This document shows, piece by piece, positions 1 to 6,361 of a stretch of 11,089 nt of DNA. The notes under the pieces are model-generated. The model saw only the letters and a list, made by a program, of their open reading frames with translations. It searched no databases and had not been told where the DNA came from. How positions within the stretch are numbered: the first letter of the stretch is position 1; each line of letters opens with the position of its first letter. Location of the stretch: positions 1 through 11,089 of the forward strand of contig OMRF01000193.1 of assembly GCA_900313435.1 (NCBI GenBank), in the 5' to 3' direction. Origin of the DNA: an uncultured Lachnospiraceae bacterium (lineage in GTDB: Bacteria; Bacillota; Clostridia; Lachnospirales; Lachnospiraceae). Made by a program: the position numbers and the translations under genes.

Positions 1-494
1 ATATCTTCATACGGTCCGTGAAGAGCGCTTTCTATATCGGTATAGACAACCCCGAGCTTTGCGGTCTCATCCTTCACATTGTGGTAGACAAGCTCGGAAT
101 CATACTGGGCACCGACACCTGCAAGAGACTCTCTCTCAGCCTTTGGTATCCCAAGGTTCACAAAGGTCTTTTTTATGTCCTCGGGAAGCTCGTCCCACCT
201 TGCCGCCATCTTCTTTTCCTTAGGACGTATATATGTAACGATATCGCTCATATTGAGGCCTTCTATGGAAGGTCCCCACTGAGGAAATGAAGTCTCATTA
301 TAGATCTTAAGGCACTTCAAGCGGAAATCCCTCATCCATTCGGGATCACCCTTTTCCTTTGAGATCTCAAGCACGATGTCTTCGGAAAGTCCCTCATCGA
401 CCTTGAAGATCTCTTCCTCCTTCTCCTCGAAGCGAAAATCATAGAAGGATCTGTCTATATCGTTTACTACTGTTTTTTCTTCTTTTTGAGCCAT
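1..494 (-). CDS. sufB: Fe-S cluster assembly scaffold SufB, N-terminal part (runs off the left edge)
   Basis: SufB is a core subunit of the cytoplasmic SufBCD scaffold, on which Fe-S clusters are assembled; the SufC ATPase drives it. About 164 residues are visible, beginning MAQKEEKTVVNDIDRSF. The family-typical N-terminal region is present: an early WMRDFRLKCL segment, then a stretch ending WGPSIEGLNMSDIVTYI, then the region KTFVNLGIPKAERESLAGVGAQYDSELVY, which closely matches SufB rather than SufD. The conserved beta-helix core and the cluster-ligating residues lie outside the window. The ATG follows the sufC stop by two bases and has no strong ribosome site of its own, so translational coupling to sufC is likely. 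The gene is incomplete only because the window ends. Recognition is from family knowledge of the N-terminal motifs. Confidence 0.93.
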   Translation of the reverse strand, partial: MAQKEEKTVVNDIDRSFYDFRFEEKEEEIFKVDEGLSEDIVLEISKEKGDPEWMRDFRLKCLKIYNETSFPQWGPSIEGLNMSDIVTYIRPKEKKMAARWDELPEDIKKTFVNLGIPKAERESLAGVGAQYDSELVYHNVKDETAKLGVVYTDIESALHGPYED

Positions 495-496
495 TA

Positions 497-1240
497 TTAT
501 CTCAGATAATTTTCAAATCCGTTTTCATTGATATCATCAACAAGACTTCCGTCGCCCTCTTTAGTGATCCGGCCGTCGACTAAGACATGTGTCCTGTCAA
601 CAGTCAGCGACTCAAGTATCCTCGTGGAATGGGTAATGATGATAAGAGCGCCGTCAGTGCTTTTTTTGTATTCCCTGATACCGTCGGACACGGTCTTTAC
701 AGCATCAACATCAAGACCGGAATCTGTCTCGTCAAGAATGGCTATCTTCGGGGAAAGTGCAAGGAGCTGAAGTATCTCTGCCTTCTTTTTCTCGCCTCCG
801 GAAAAGCCCACGTTCAGATCTCTCTCAGCATAGGAGGGATCCATATCGAGGACCTTCATCAGGGAGTCAAGCCTCTTCTTGAAATCCCAGACCCTTATAT
901 GCTCACCTGTACGCGCCTCAATGGCAGTCCTGATGAAATTCGAAAGGGTGATTCCCGGTACCTCCACCGGATTCTGGAATGAAAGGTACATCCCCTTTTT
1001 CGCGATCTTGTCCGCGGAAAGCCCGGTGATATCCTCACCTGAGAGACATATTGTCCCCTTGTCCACCGTGTATCCGGGATCGCCCATCAAAACAGAGCCG
1101 AGAGTCGATTTCCCCGCCCCGTTTGGTCCCATTATCACATGAGTCTCATTGCTCTTCACTGAAAGATCAATCCCGTGAAGGATCTCTTTTCCGTCAACCG
1201 AGGCAAAAAGCCCACTGACCTTCAATAATTCTTCTGACAT
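497..1240 (-). CDS. sufC: Fe-S cluster assembly ATPase SufC
   Basis: SufC is the ABC-type ATPase of the SufBCD complex; it has no membrane partner and powers conformational changes of SufB/SufD during Fe-S assembly in the cytoplasm. The 247-residue protein has the normal family length. Visible motifs: Walker A GPNGAGKST at residues 38-46, Q-loop Gln89 in LSFQNPVEVPG, the SufC-type signature FSGGEKKKAEI near 146-156, Walker B IAILDE at 166-171 followed by the D-loop SGLD, and the switch His204 in IIITHSTRIL. The ERDLNVGFSGGEKKK block is diagnostic for SufC over other ABC ATPases. The ATG is supported by AAAGGAG about eight bases upstream. It is the first gene of a sufCB... operon with its own promoter at 1273-1301. 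No motif is missing. Confidence 0.97.
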   Translation of the reverse strand: MSEELLKVSGLFASVDGKEILHGIDLSVKSNETHVIMGPNGAGKSTLGSVLMGDPGYTVDKGTICLSGEDITGLSADKIAKKGMYLSFQNPVEVPGITLSNFIRTAIEARTGEHIRVWDFKKRLDSLMKVLDMDPSYAERDLNVGFSGGEKKKAEILQLLALSPKIAILDETDSGLDVDAVKTVSDGIREYKKSTDGALIIITHSTRILESLTVDRTHVLVDGRITKEGDGSLVDDINENGFENYLR

Positions 1241-1272
1241 TTCCTGTCTCCTTTAACCCTTACTATTTCGGT

Positions 1273-1301
1273 AGTATATGGGCTTTCTTTTTTTCAGTCA
1301 A
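1273..1301 (-). promoter_or_regulatory. Sigma-A type promoter of the suf operon
   Basis: On the minus strand a -35 TTGACT (1301-1296) is followed after 17 bases by a -10 TATACT (1278-1273). Both hexamers match five of six consensus positions. The predicted transcription start is near 1266, giving a leader of roughly 25 bases before the sufC ATG, which contains the AAAGGAG ribosome site. I see no obvious repressor palindrome over it, so any iron or redox control is not visible here. Confidence 0.8.
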
Positions 1302-1340
1302 GTATGCAAAAGGCGCTGTTTGTAGGGTTCTGAAAGGCCA

Positions 1341-2420
1341 TCAGCTTCCATCTTTGGACTTTGCCAGTTTTTGCTGCTGATCATATGCTATGAGCGCATC
1401 CAAAAGCTCGGAAAGTTCCCCGTTCATCACGCGATCCAACTTGTACAGAGTCAGGTTTATCCTGTGATCAGTGACCCTTCCCTGGGGAAAATTGTAGGTC
1501 CTTATCTTCTCGCTCCTGTCTCCCGTGCCTATCTGCGCCAGGGTCTCCTCCGACCTTGATTCCTTCTGCTCCATGAGCTTCAGCATGTAGAGCTTCGTGC
1601 GTAGCAGCGCAAAGGCCTTCAGCTTGTTCTGGAGCTGTGATTTCTCGGTCTGGGAATAGATGACTATACCTGTAGGATAATGAGTGAGCCTCACCGCGGA
1701 ATCTGTAGTGTTGACGCACTGCCCACCGTTTCCGGATGCTCTCATCACATCAATGCGGACATCCTTTTCCGGGATATCCGGGATATCTATCTCGTCAGCC
1801 TCCGGCATTACGGCGACGGTGGCTGTCGATGTATGTATCCTGCCTCCTGACTCGGTCTCGGGAACTCTTTGGACCCTGTGGACACCGGACTCATATTTAA
1901 GTACCGAGTATACCCCCGTGCCCCTTACGGTGAAGCTTATATGCTTGAAACCTCCGATCCCGGTCTCTTCGAACTCATCAGTCTCCATTGACCACCCCTT
2001 TGTCTGAATATACCGCTGGTACATCCTGTAAAGGTCACTTGCGAACAGAGCAGCCTCTTCTCCGCCGGCTCCGGCTCTGATCTCAAGCACCACATCCCTG
2101 TCATCATTCTTGTCCTTCGGAAGAAGAAAGATCTGAAGCTGCTTTTCGTAAGAAAGAAGCCTTTCCTTGGCTCCGGAAAGCTCCTCTCTCTCAAGCTCTA
2201 TCATATCAGGATCCTTCTCGTCCGAAAGAAGCTTCTGCGCATCCAAAACATCGTTTTCGGCAGTCTTATAAGCTTTATAGACTTCAACTATGGGAGCAAG
2301 ATCCCCCTGCTCCTTCATAAGCCTCTTGAAATTATTGCTGTCATCGGCAGCTCCGGGGCTTGCCAGAAGCCTCATCAGCTCCTCATACCGAAGGACAACA
2401 TCCTCCATCTGCTCGTACAT
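1341..2420 (-). CDS. prfA: Peptide chain release factor 1 (RF1)
   Basis: RF1 recognises UAA and UAG in the ribosomal A site and triggers hydrolysis of peptidyl-tRNA. The 359-residue product has the usual RF1 length. Domain 1 helices come first, then VLEIRAGAGGEEAALFASDLYRMY (about 111-134), the codon-recognition tripeptide region VPETESGGRIHTS with PET at 187-189 (the class I RF1 type, not the SPF of RF2), the catalytic GGQ at 232-234 in GNGGQCVNTTDS, and the C-terminal KIRTYNFPQGRVTDHR. Cys follows GGQ where many RF1 proteins have His or Ser. An in-frame start eight codons upstream (2444) exists, but it would overlap prmC and has poorly placed ribosome-site spacing; the ATG at 2420 has GAGG eight bases upstream and gives the standard N terminus MYEQMED. 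It begins two bases after the prmC stop. Confidence 0.97.
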   Translation of the reverse strand: MYEQMEDVVLRYEELMRLLASPGAADDSNNFKRLMKEQGDLAPIVEVYKAYKTAENDVLDAQKLLSDEKDPDMIELEREELSGAKERLLSYEKQLQIFLLPKDKNDDRDVVLEIRAGAGGEEAALFASDLYRMYQRYIQTKGWSMETDEFEETGIGGFKHISFTVRGTGVYSVLKYESGVHRVQRVPETESGGRIHTSTATVAVMPEADEIDIPDIPEKDVRIDVMRASGNGGQCVNTTDSAVRLTHYPTGIVIYSQTEKSQLQNKLKAFALLRTKLYMLKLMEQKESRSEETLAQIGTGDRSEKIRTYNFPQGRVTDHRINLTLYKLDRVMNGELSELLDALIAYDQQQKLAKSKDGS

Positions 2421-2422
2421 CT

Positions 2423-3277
2423 TTATATCCTCTTCTTCGCACAAATGCCCCTGTCAAGCGCACTTAGATCCTTTATTATCCTGATATCGGAAAACCCGGC
2501 TTCTTTAAGGAGGTTTGAAACATCCTCCCCTTCATCATATCCGATCTCAAGGAAAATGCTCCCGTTAACCTTTAGAAAAGCATCTGAGCCCTTTATTATC
2601 CTTCTGTAGAAGCAAAGACCGTCCTCTCCGCCAAGAAGAGCTCTCTCTGGCTCATAGAGCCTGACCTCCGGCATGAGGCTTTCCATGTCCCTTTCCCTGA
2701 TATAGGGAGGATTTGAAACTATGATGTCAAAAGGCTCTGTCCTGTCCGGAACCGCTTCATAAAGATCGCCCGAAAAAAAACTGCACCTGTCTGAAAGTGA
2801 GAAATGGTCCGCGTTTCTTTTAGCTGCAATGACAGCCTTTTCACTGATATCACATCCAACGCCGTAAGAGTTAGCTTTATTCTTTGCGATGGCAAGCAAA
2901 ATACAGCCTGTACCGGTGCATAGATCAAGGACTCTCTCTTCACCCTTCATTTCCTTAAGGACAGCCTCGCACAACATCTCCGTATCAAAACGGGGGATAA
3001 GCGTATCATCCTCTTTACTTACGGGGATCTTAATTCCCATGAAATATGCATAGCCAAAAATGAACTGAAGCGGTTCTCTTTTCTTTCGCCTTTCTATGAT
3101 ATGAAGGAGCCTTTTCTCCTCGCTTTCAGACAATTCTTCATCAGGCGACAGTTTTACGGAAAGAGGGGTCTTTTTCGTGACTTCAGAGAGTATGAGAGCA
3201 CTGTCGTTTTCAAATTCATCTATCCCTGCGCCTTTAAGTTCGTTTTTAATTAATGAGTATGCTTCCTTTATTCTCAC
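2423..3277 (-). CDS. prmC: Peptide chain release factor N5-glutamine methyltransferase PrmC
   Basis: PrmC transfers a methyl group from S-adenosylmethionine to the glutamine of the GGQ motif in release factors, raising termination efficiency; its substrate RF1 is the next gene. The 284 residues match the family length. An N-terminal helical RF-binding domain (about 1-85) precedes LIPRFDTE at 93-100 (usually LIPRPDTE), SAM-binding motif I LDLCTGTGC at 117-125, the acidic CDIS at 142-145, and the active-site NPPY at 189-192 followed by IRERDMESLMPEVRLYEPERALLGGEDGL, characteristic of PrmC/HemK. The start is GTG and no convincing ribosome site precedes it; only eight bases separate it from the U-tract of the terminator behind rpmE. 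The N terminus is therefore slightly uncertain, but MRIKEAYSLIKNEL fits the family and no better in-frame start follows. Confidence 0.95.
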   Translation of the reverse strand: MRIKEAYSLIKNELKGAGIDEFENDSALILSEVTKKTPLSVKLSPDEELSESEEKRLLHIIERRKKREPLQFIFGYAYFMGIKIPVSKEDDTLIPRFDTEMLCEAVLKEMKGEERVLDLCTGTGCILLAIAKNKANSYGVGCDISEKAVIAAKRNADHFSLSDRCSFFSGDLYEAVPDRTEPFDIIVSNPPYIRERDMESLMPEVRLYEPERALLGGEDGLCFYRRIIKGSDAFLKVNGSIFLEIGYDEGEDVSNLLKEAGFSDIRIIKDLSALDRGICAKKRI

Positions 3278-3285
3278 TTTGTATC

Positions 3286-3320
3286 AAAAAAAAGAAAAAG
3301 CCGGGCACCCCGGCCCGGCC
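3286..3320 (-). terminator. Rho-independent terminator behind rpmE
   Basis: Read on the minus strand, a perfect 7-base-pair GC stem, GCCGGGC paired with GCCCGGC (3319-3313 and 3306-3300) around a six-base loop, is followed by TTTTTC and eight further T (3299-3286). It begins six bases after the rpmE stop codon. This is the only strong intrinsic terminator I can see in the window, and it ends just eight bases before the prmC start codon. Confidence 0.92.
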
Positions 3321-3325
3321 ATTCT

Positions 3326-3529
3326 TTACTCTGCAATACCGTATTTCTTGTTGAACTTGTCGATACGGCCCTTTGCCTTAACCTGTTTCTGCTGTCCGGT
3401 ATAGAACGGATGGCACTTCGAACAGATCTCGACGTGAATGCTTTCCTTTGTCGAACCGGTAACGAAGGTGTTGCCGCAGTTGCAGGTAACCGTTGCCTGG
3501 TAGAACTGAGGATGTATTCCTTTTCTCAT
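3326..3529 (-). CDS. rpmE: Large-subunit ribosomal protein bL31, zinc-binding type
   Basis: bL31 sits on the 50S subunit at the central protuberance and bridges to the 30S subunit. The 67-residue protein starts MRKGIHPQFYQATVTCNCGNTF and keeps the cysteines of the zinc-binding (C+) form: Cys16, Cys18, Cys36 and Cys39. HPFYTGQQK and GRIDKFNKKYG are family hallmarks. An upstream in-frame ATG at 3568 would add 13 residues (MVGMFIREKGEFE), but these do not belong to the family, and AAAGGTGAG lies seven to ten bases before the ATG at 3529, so the shorter form is chosen. It follows rho as in many Firmicutes and has its own promoter at 3581-3609 plus a strong terminator right behind it, so it can be made as a monocistronic message. 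A C- zinc-free paralogue, if any, is not in the window. Confidence 0.97.
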   Translation of the reverse strand: MRKGIHPQFYQATVTCNCGNTFVTGSTKESIHVEICSKCHPFYTGQQKQVKAKGRIDKFNKKYGIAE

Positions 3530-3580
3530 CTCAAACTCACCTTTCTCCCGAATAAACATCCCGACCAAAACAACTACAAG

Positions 3581-3609
3581 ACTATATCACCAGAAGAAGC
3601 TGTTTGCAA
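3581..3609 (-). promoter_or_regulatory. Sigma-A type promoter of rpmE
   Basis: On the minus strand, -35 TTGCAA (3609-3604), a 17-base spacer, and -10 TATAGT (3586-3581; five of six consensus positions). The predicted start is near 3574, about 45 bases before the rpmE ATG. The -35 begins within eight bases of the rho stop codon, so the promoter fills the rho-rpmE gap and there is no intrinsic terminator behind rho. rpmE probably receives both rho read-through and its own transcripts. Confidence 0.7.
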
Positions 3610-3616
3610 GTTCTTT

Positions 3617-5032
3617 TTAGAATATTCCGTTTTTCTTTATCACCAGATCTACAAAATCCCTGTTGTTTCTCGTATGTGTGAAAAGATGGAGAGCAGCCTC
3701 CGTGGCTTCGTCCTTTTTCAGTCCTACAAGAGCCTTCCTGAGAAGATCCGCAGCCTTTGCCTCCTCAATATCAAAGAGAAGATCATCCCTTCTTGTGGAG
3801 GATCTGCCAAGGTCAATGGCAGGAAATACTCGCTTTTCAGAAAGCTTTCTGTCGAGGACCAGTTCCATATTGCCTGTACCCTTGAATTCCTCAAATACGA
3901 CATCATCCATCTTTGAGCCCGTCTCCACCAGAGCCGTAGCGAGGATCGTAAGGCTTCCGCCCTCCTTCATGTTCCTTGCAGCCCCGAAAAATCTCTTCGG
4001 CATATGAAGGGCTGCGGGATCGAGACCACCGGAAAGTGTCCTTCCCGAAGGCGGTACCGTAAGGTTATATGCACGGGCCAGACGCGTAATGGAATCAAGG
4101 AGGATCATCACATCCCTTCCGTGCTCCACAAGTCTCTTCGCCCTTTCTATCACCATCTCCGAGACCCTCTTATGATGCTCCGGGAGCTCGTCAAAGGTAG
4201 AATACACGATCTCCACATTATCTCCCCTGACATTGTCCTTCATGTCAGTGACTTCCTCAGGACGCTCATCTATGAGGAGGATGATGATATGCATTTCAGG
4301 GTGGCTTGCTATGACAGATGTCGCGATCTGCTTCAAAAGGGTGGTCTTTCCGGCCTTTGGCTGTGAAACGATCATTCCTCTCTGCCCCATACCAATGGGG
4401 GAAAGCATATCGACTATTCTCATGGAAACAGGACCACCCGGCTTCTCAAGCCTTATCCTCTTGTTGGGGAAGATGGGGGTCAGATTCTCAAAATTAGGCC
4501 TCGCTGAGGCAGCCTCGGGAGACATACCGTTTATCGTATCAATGTAGAGCAAGGCTCCGAACTTGTCGTTTGGATTGTTCCGGCGCGTTGAGCCTGTGAC
4601 TATGTCCCCGGTCTTAAGGTTAAACCTTCTGATCTGGGAAGGCGAGACATAGATATCATTCTCTCCTGACATGAAGCCGTTTGAACGAAGGAAGCCGTAG
4701 CCCTCTGAAAGAACCTCGAGGAAACCCGCTCCTGGCTTTGCGTCGTCATATACCGGCGGTTTCTTCTCTGCCTTTTCTTCCTTCTCTTCCTTTTCAGGTT
4801 CAGGAGTTGCTTCAACAGGAGCATTAGAAAGCTCTTCTTTTTCGTCTGAAAGAGCGCTGTCCTCTTTACTGCTTGAGTCCACAGATGCCGCGGTCTCCTC
4901 TTTTTCATCCATTTCGACCATCAGCTCTATGAGCTCTTCCTTCTTTTTCTGCTGGGCATATTTTATGCCGCGCGTTTTCGCAATGGCCTTTATGTCAGCG
5001 GCCTTAAGCGACTCATATTGTTCTCTGTTCAT
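3617..5032 (-). CDS. rho: Transcription termination factor Rho
   Basis: Rho is a hexameric RNA-dependent ATPase that loads on untranslated RNA and stops RNA polymerase. The 471-residue protein has an N-terminal helical Rho_N domain (1-42, LKAADIKAIAKTRGI), then an acidic and Lys/Glu-rich low-complexity stretch (about 43-95), then the OB-fold primary RNA-binding domain (about 99-170, GFLEVLSEGYGFLRSN...DIYVSPSQIRRFNL), and the RecA-like motor: Walker A SQPKAGKT at 223-230, catalytic LIDERPEEV at 253-261, Walker B with DSITRLARAYN at 313-323, GGLDPAALHMPKRFFGAARN around 335-354, and EEFKGTGNMEL near 381-391. The low-complexity insert makes it longer than the E. coli protein. A moderate ribosome site (CAGGA) precedes the ATG. 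Its predicted leader is about 77 bases from the promoter at 5116-5144. All catalytic motifs are intact. Confidence 0.97.
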   Translation of the reverse strand: MNREQYESLKAADIKAIAKTRGIKYAQQKKKEELIELMVEMDEKEETAASVDSSSKEDSALSDEKEELSNAPVEATPEPEKEEKEEKAEKKPPVYDDAKPGAGFLEVLSEGYGFLRSNGFMSGENDIYVSPSQIRRFNLKTGDIVTGSTRRNNPNDKFGALLYIDTINGMSPEAASARPNFENLTPIFPNKRIRLEKPGGPVSMRIVDMLSPIGMGQRGMIVSQPKAGKTTLLKQIATSVIASHPEMHIIILLIDERPEEVTDMKDNVRGDNVEIVYSTFDELPEHHKRVSEMVIERAKRLVEHGRDVMILLDSITRLARAYNLTVPPSGRTLSGGLDPAALHMPKRFFGAARNMKEGGSLTILATALVETGSKMDDVVFEEFKGTGNMELVLDRKLSEKRVFPAIDLGRSSTRRDDLLFDIEEAKAADLLRKALVGLKKDEATEAALHLFTHTRNNRDFVDLVIKKNGIF

Positions 5033-5115
5033 GTATTTCCTGCCTTTTGGGATTTTTAAAATAAAGTGACGATCAATCGAAAAACCATTGTGATATGAAA
5101 CTTTACTAGAATCGC

Positions 5116-5144
5116 ATTATACTGCTTTTTCGCCAGCCTTGCAA
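5116..5144 (-). promoter_or_regulatory. Sigma-A type promoter of rho, sharing its -35 with the divergent malic enzyme promoter
   Basis: Minus strand: -35 TTGCAA (5144-5139), 17-base spacer, perfect -10 TATAAT (5121-5116). The predicted start is near 5109, giving a leader of about 77 bases before the rho ATG at 5032. The same six bases, because they are their own reverse complement, also form the -35 of the plus-strand promoter at 5139-5167. Confidence 0.75.
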
Positions 5145-5167
5145 GGTGTTTTTAAAAGCGGTATACT
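5139..5167 (+). promoter_or_regulatory. Sigma-A type promoter of the malic enzyme operon
   Basis: Plus strand: -35 TTGCAA (5139-5144), 17-base spacer, -10 TATACT (5162-5167; five of six). The predicted start is near 5174, about 35 bases before the chosen ATG at 5209. The -35 is shared with the rho promoter on the other strand. Confidence 0.72.
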
Positions 5168-5208
5168 CCCGAACGTACTATGATCTAACTATGAAAAGGA
5201 GACATCCC

Positions 5209-6360
5209 ATGACTCATGATGAAGAAGCTCTCCTCCTCCATGAAAAGTGGCAGGGGAAGATAGATACCGTATCAAAGGCGCCTGTAAGCACCCATGAGGA
5301 TCTTGCCCTCGCCTATACTCCGGGTGTTGCCGCGCCCTGCAGGGAGATAGCGCGTGACAAGTCCCTCGCATACAAATATACCATCAAGCAGAACACTATA
5401 GCCGTGGTCTCGGACGGAAGCGCTGTCCTCGGACTTGGAAATATAGGTCCTTATGCCGCGATGCCTGTGATGGAAGGGAAGGCCGTGCTCTTCAAGACCT
5501 TTGGAGATGTGAATGCGGTTCCCATCTGCCTCGATACCCAGGATACGGAAGAAATAATAAAGACCGTAAAGCTTCTTGCCCCCGGTTTCGGCGGCATCAA
5601 CCTCGAGGACATCTCGGCTCCCCGTTGCTTTGAGATCGAAAAGCGCCTTAAGGAGGAACTTGATATCCCGGTCTTTCATGATGACCAGCATGGAACTGCC
5701 ATAATAGTCCTTGCAGGTGTTCTAAACGCCCTGAAGGTCACCGGCAAAAAGAAGGAGGAGGTTTCGATAGTCATAAACGGCGCAGGAGCTGCCGGAGTAG
5801 CTATAGCGAAGCTTCTTCTTCTGGATGGCTTTTTGCATATCACTATGGCAAATTCAAAAGGCATCCTCTCTGAGAACAATCCCAGACTCAACTGGGCGAC
5901 CAAGGAAATGCTTAAGGTGACAAATCTTGAGAAAAAGGAAGGGACTCTTGCCGACGCGGTAAAGGGAGCCGACATCTTCATCGGTGTATCGGCGCCGAAC
6001 GTCCTTACGCAGGATATGGTCCGCACAATGAGGAAAGACCCCATCATATTTGCCATGGCAAATCCCATCCCGGAGATCATGCCGGATCTTGCAAAAGAAG
6101 CAGGCGCCGCCGTGGTAGGGACCGGTCGATCTGACTTCCCGAACCAGGTGAACAATGTCCTCGTATTCCCCGGAATCTTCAAAGGTGCTCTAAAGGGCGG
6201 AGCGAAGCAGATCACGGAGGAGATGAAGCTGGCCGCTTCCTACGCTATCGCCTCCCTTGCCTCTGATTCCCTCTCAGCTGAACATGTGCTTCCGGAACCC
6301 TTCGACAAGAGAGTCGCGGACGCTGTTGCGATGGCCGTTATGGAACACATAGCAGACTGA
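5209..6360 (+). CDS. Malic enzyme (malate oxidoreductase, decarboxylating)
   Basis: The enzyme converts malate to pyruvate and CO2 with NAD(P)+ in the cytoplasm, linking C4 acids to pyruvate. The 383-residue product has the length of small prokaryotic malic enzymes without a phosphotransacetylase domain. Visible motifs: catalytic Tyr36 in AYTPGVA, VSDGSAVLGLGNIGP (67-81), catalytic Lys91 in VMEGKAVLFK, metal-binding NLEDI (131-135) and FHDDQHGTA (156-163), and the nucleotide-binding GAGAAG at 191-196. After the second strand of the dinucleotide fold the sequence reads TMANSKG, where relatives usually have an acidic residue. Longer in-frame starts exist at 5146 (GTG) and 5191, but AAAGGAG sits seven bases before the ATG at 5209, and MTHDEEALLLHEKWQGKI is the usual N terminus. 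It heads a two-gene operon with the DUF4364 gene one base downstream. Confidence 0.95.
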   Translation: MTHDEEALLLHEKWQGKIDTVSKAPVSTHEDLALAYTPGVAAPCREIARDKSLAYKYTIKQNTIAVVSDGSAVLGLGNIGPYAAMPVMEGKAVLFKTFGDVNAVPICLDTQDTEEIIKTVKLLAPGFGGINLEDISAPRCFEIEKRLKEELDIPVFHDDQHGTAIIVLAGVLNALKVTGKKKEEVSIVINGAGAAGVAIAKLLLLDGFLHITMANSKGILSENNPRLNWATKEMLKVTNLEKKEGTLADAVKGADIFIGVSAPNVLTQDMVRTMRKDPIIFAMANPIPEIMPDLAKEAGAAVVGTGRSDFPNQVNNVLVFPGIFKGALKGGAKQITEEMKLAASYAIASLASDSLSAEHVLPEPFDKRVADAVAMAVMEHIAD

Positions 6361-6361
6361 C

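Noticed and set aside
587..982. Plus-strand open frame of 131 codons opposite sufC
   Set aside because: It lies wholly antisense to sufC, whose motifs are all intact. The translation has no recognisable domain and no ribosome site.
2421..2444. Upstream start for prfA at 2444
   Set aside because: It overlaps the prmC end and its purine-rich stretch is too close to the ATG, while the ATG at 2420 has a well-spaced GAGG and the standard RF1 N terminus.
3410..3916. Plus-strand open frame of 168 codons opposite rpmE and the rho 3' end
   Set aside because: It crosses two well-supported genes on the other strand and the rpmE promoter. Its sequence looks like a shadow translation and no promoter or ribosome site supports it.
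5033..5115. Possible structured regulatory leader of rho
   Set aside because: Only trivial short stems such as CGAT-TG-ATCG are seen in the predicted 77-base leader. Autoregulation of Rho is known in other bacteria, but nothing here shows it.
5676..6215. Minus-strand open frame of 179 codons inside the malic enzyme gene
   Set aside because: It is antisense to conserved catalytic and nucleotide-binding regions, and its composition is typical of a reverse-frame shadow.
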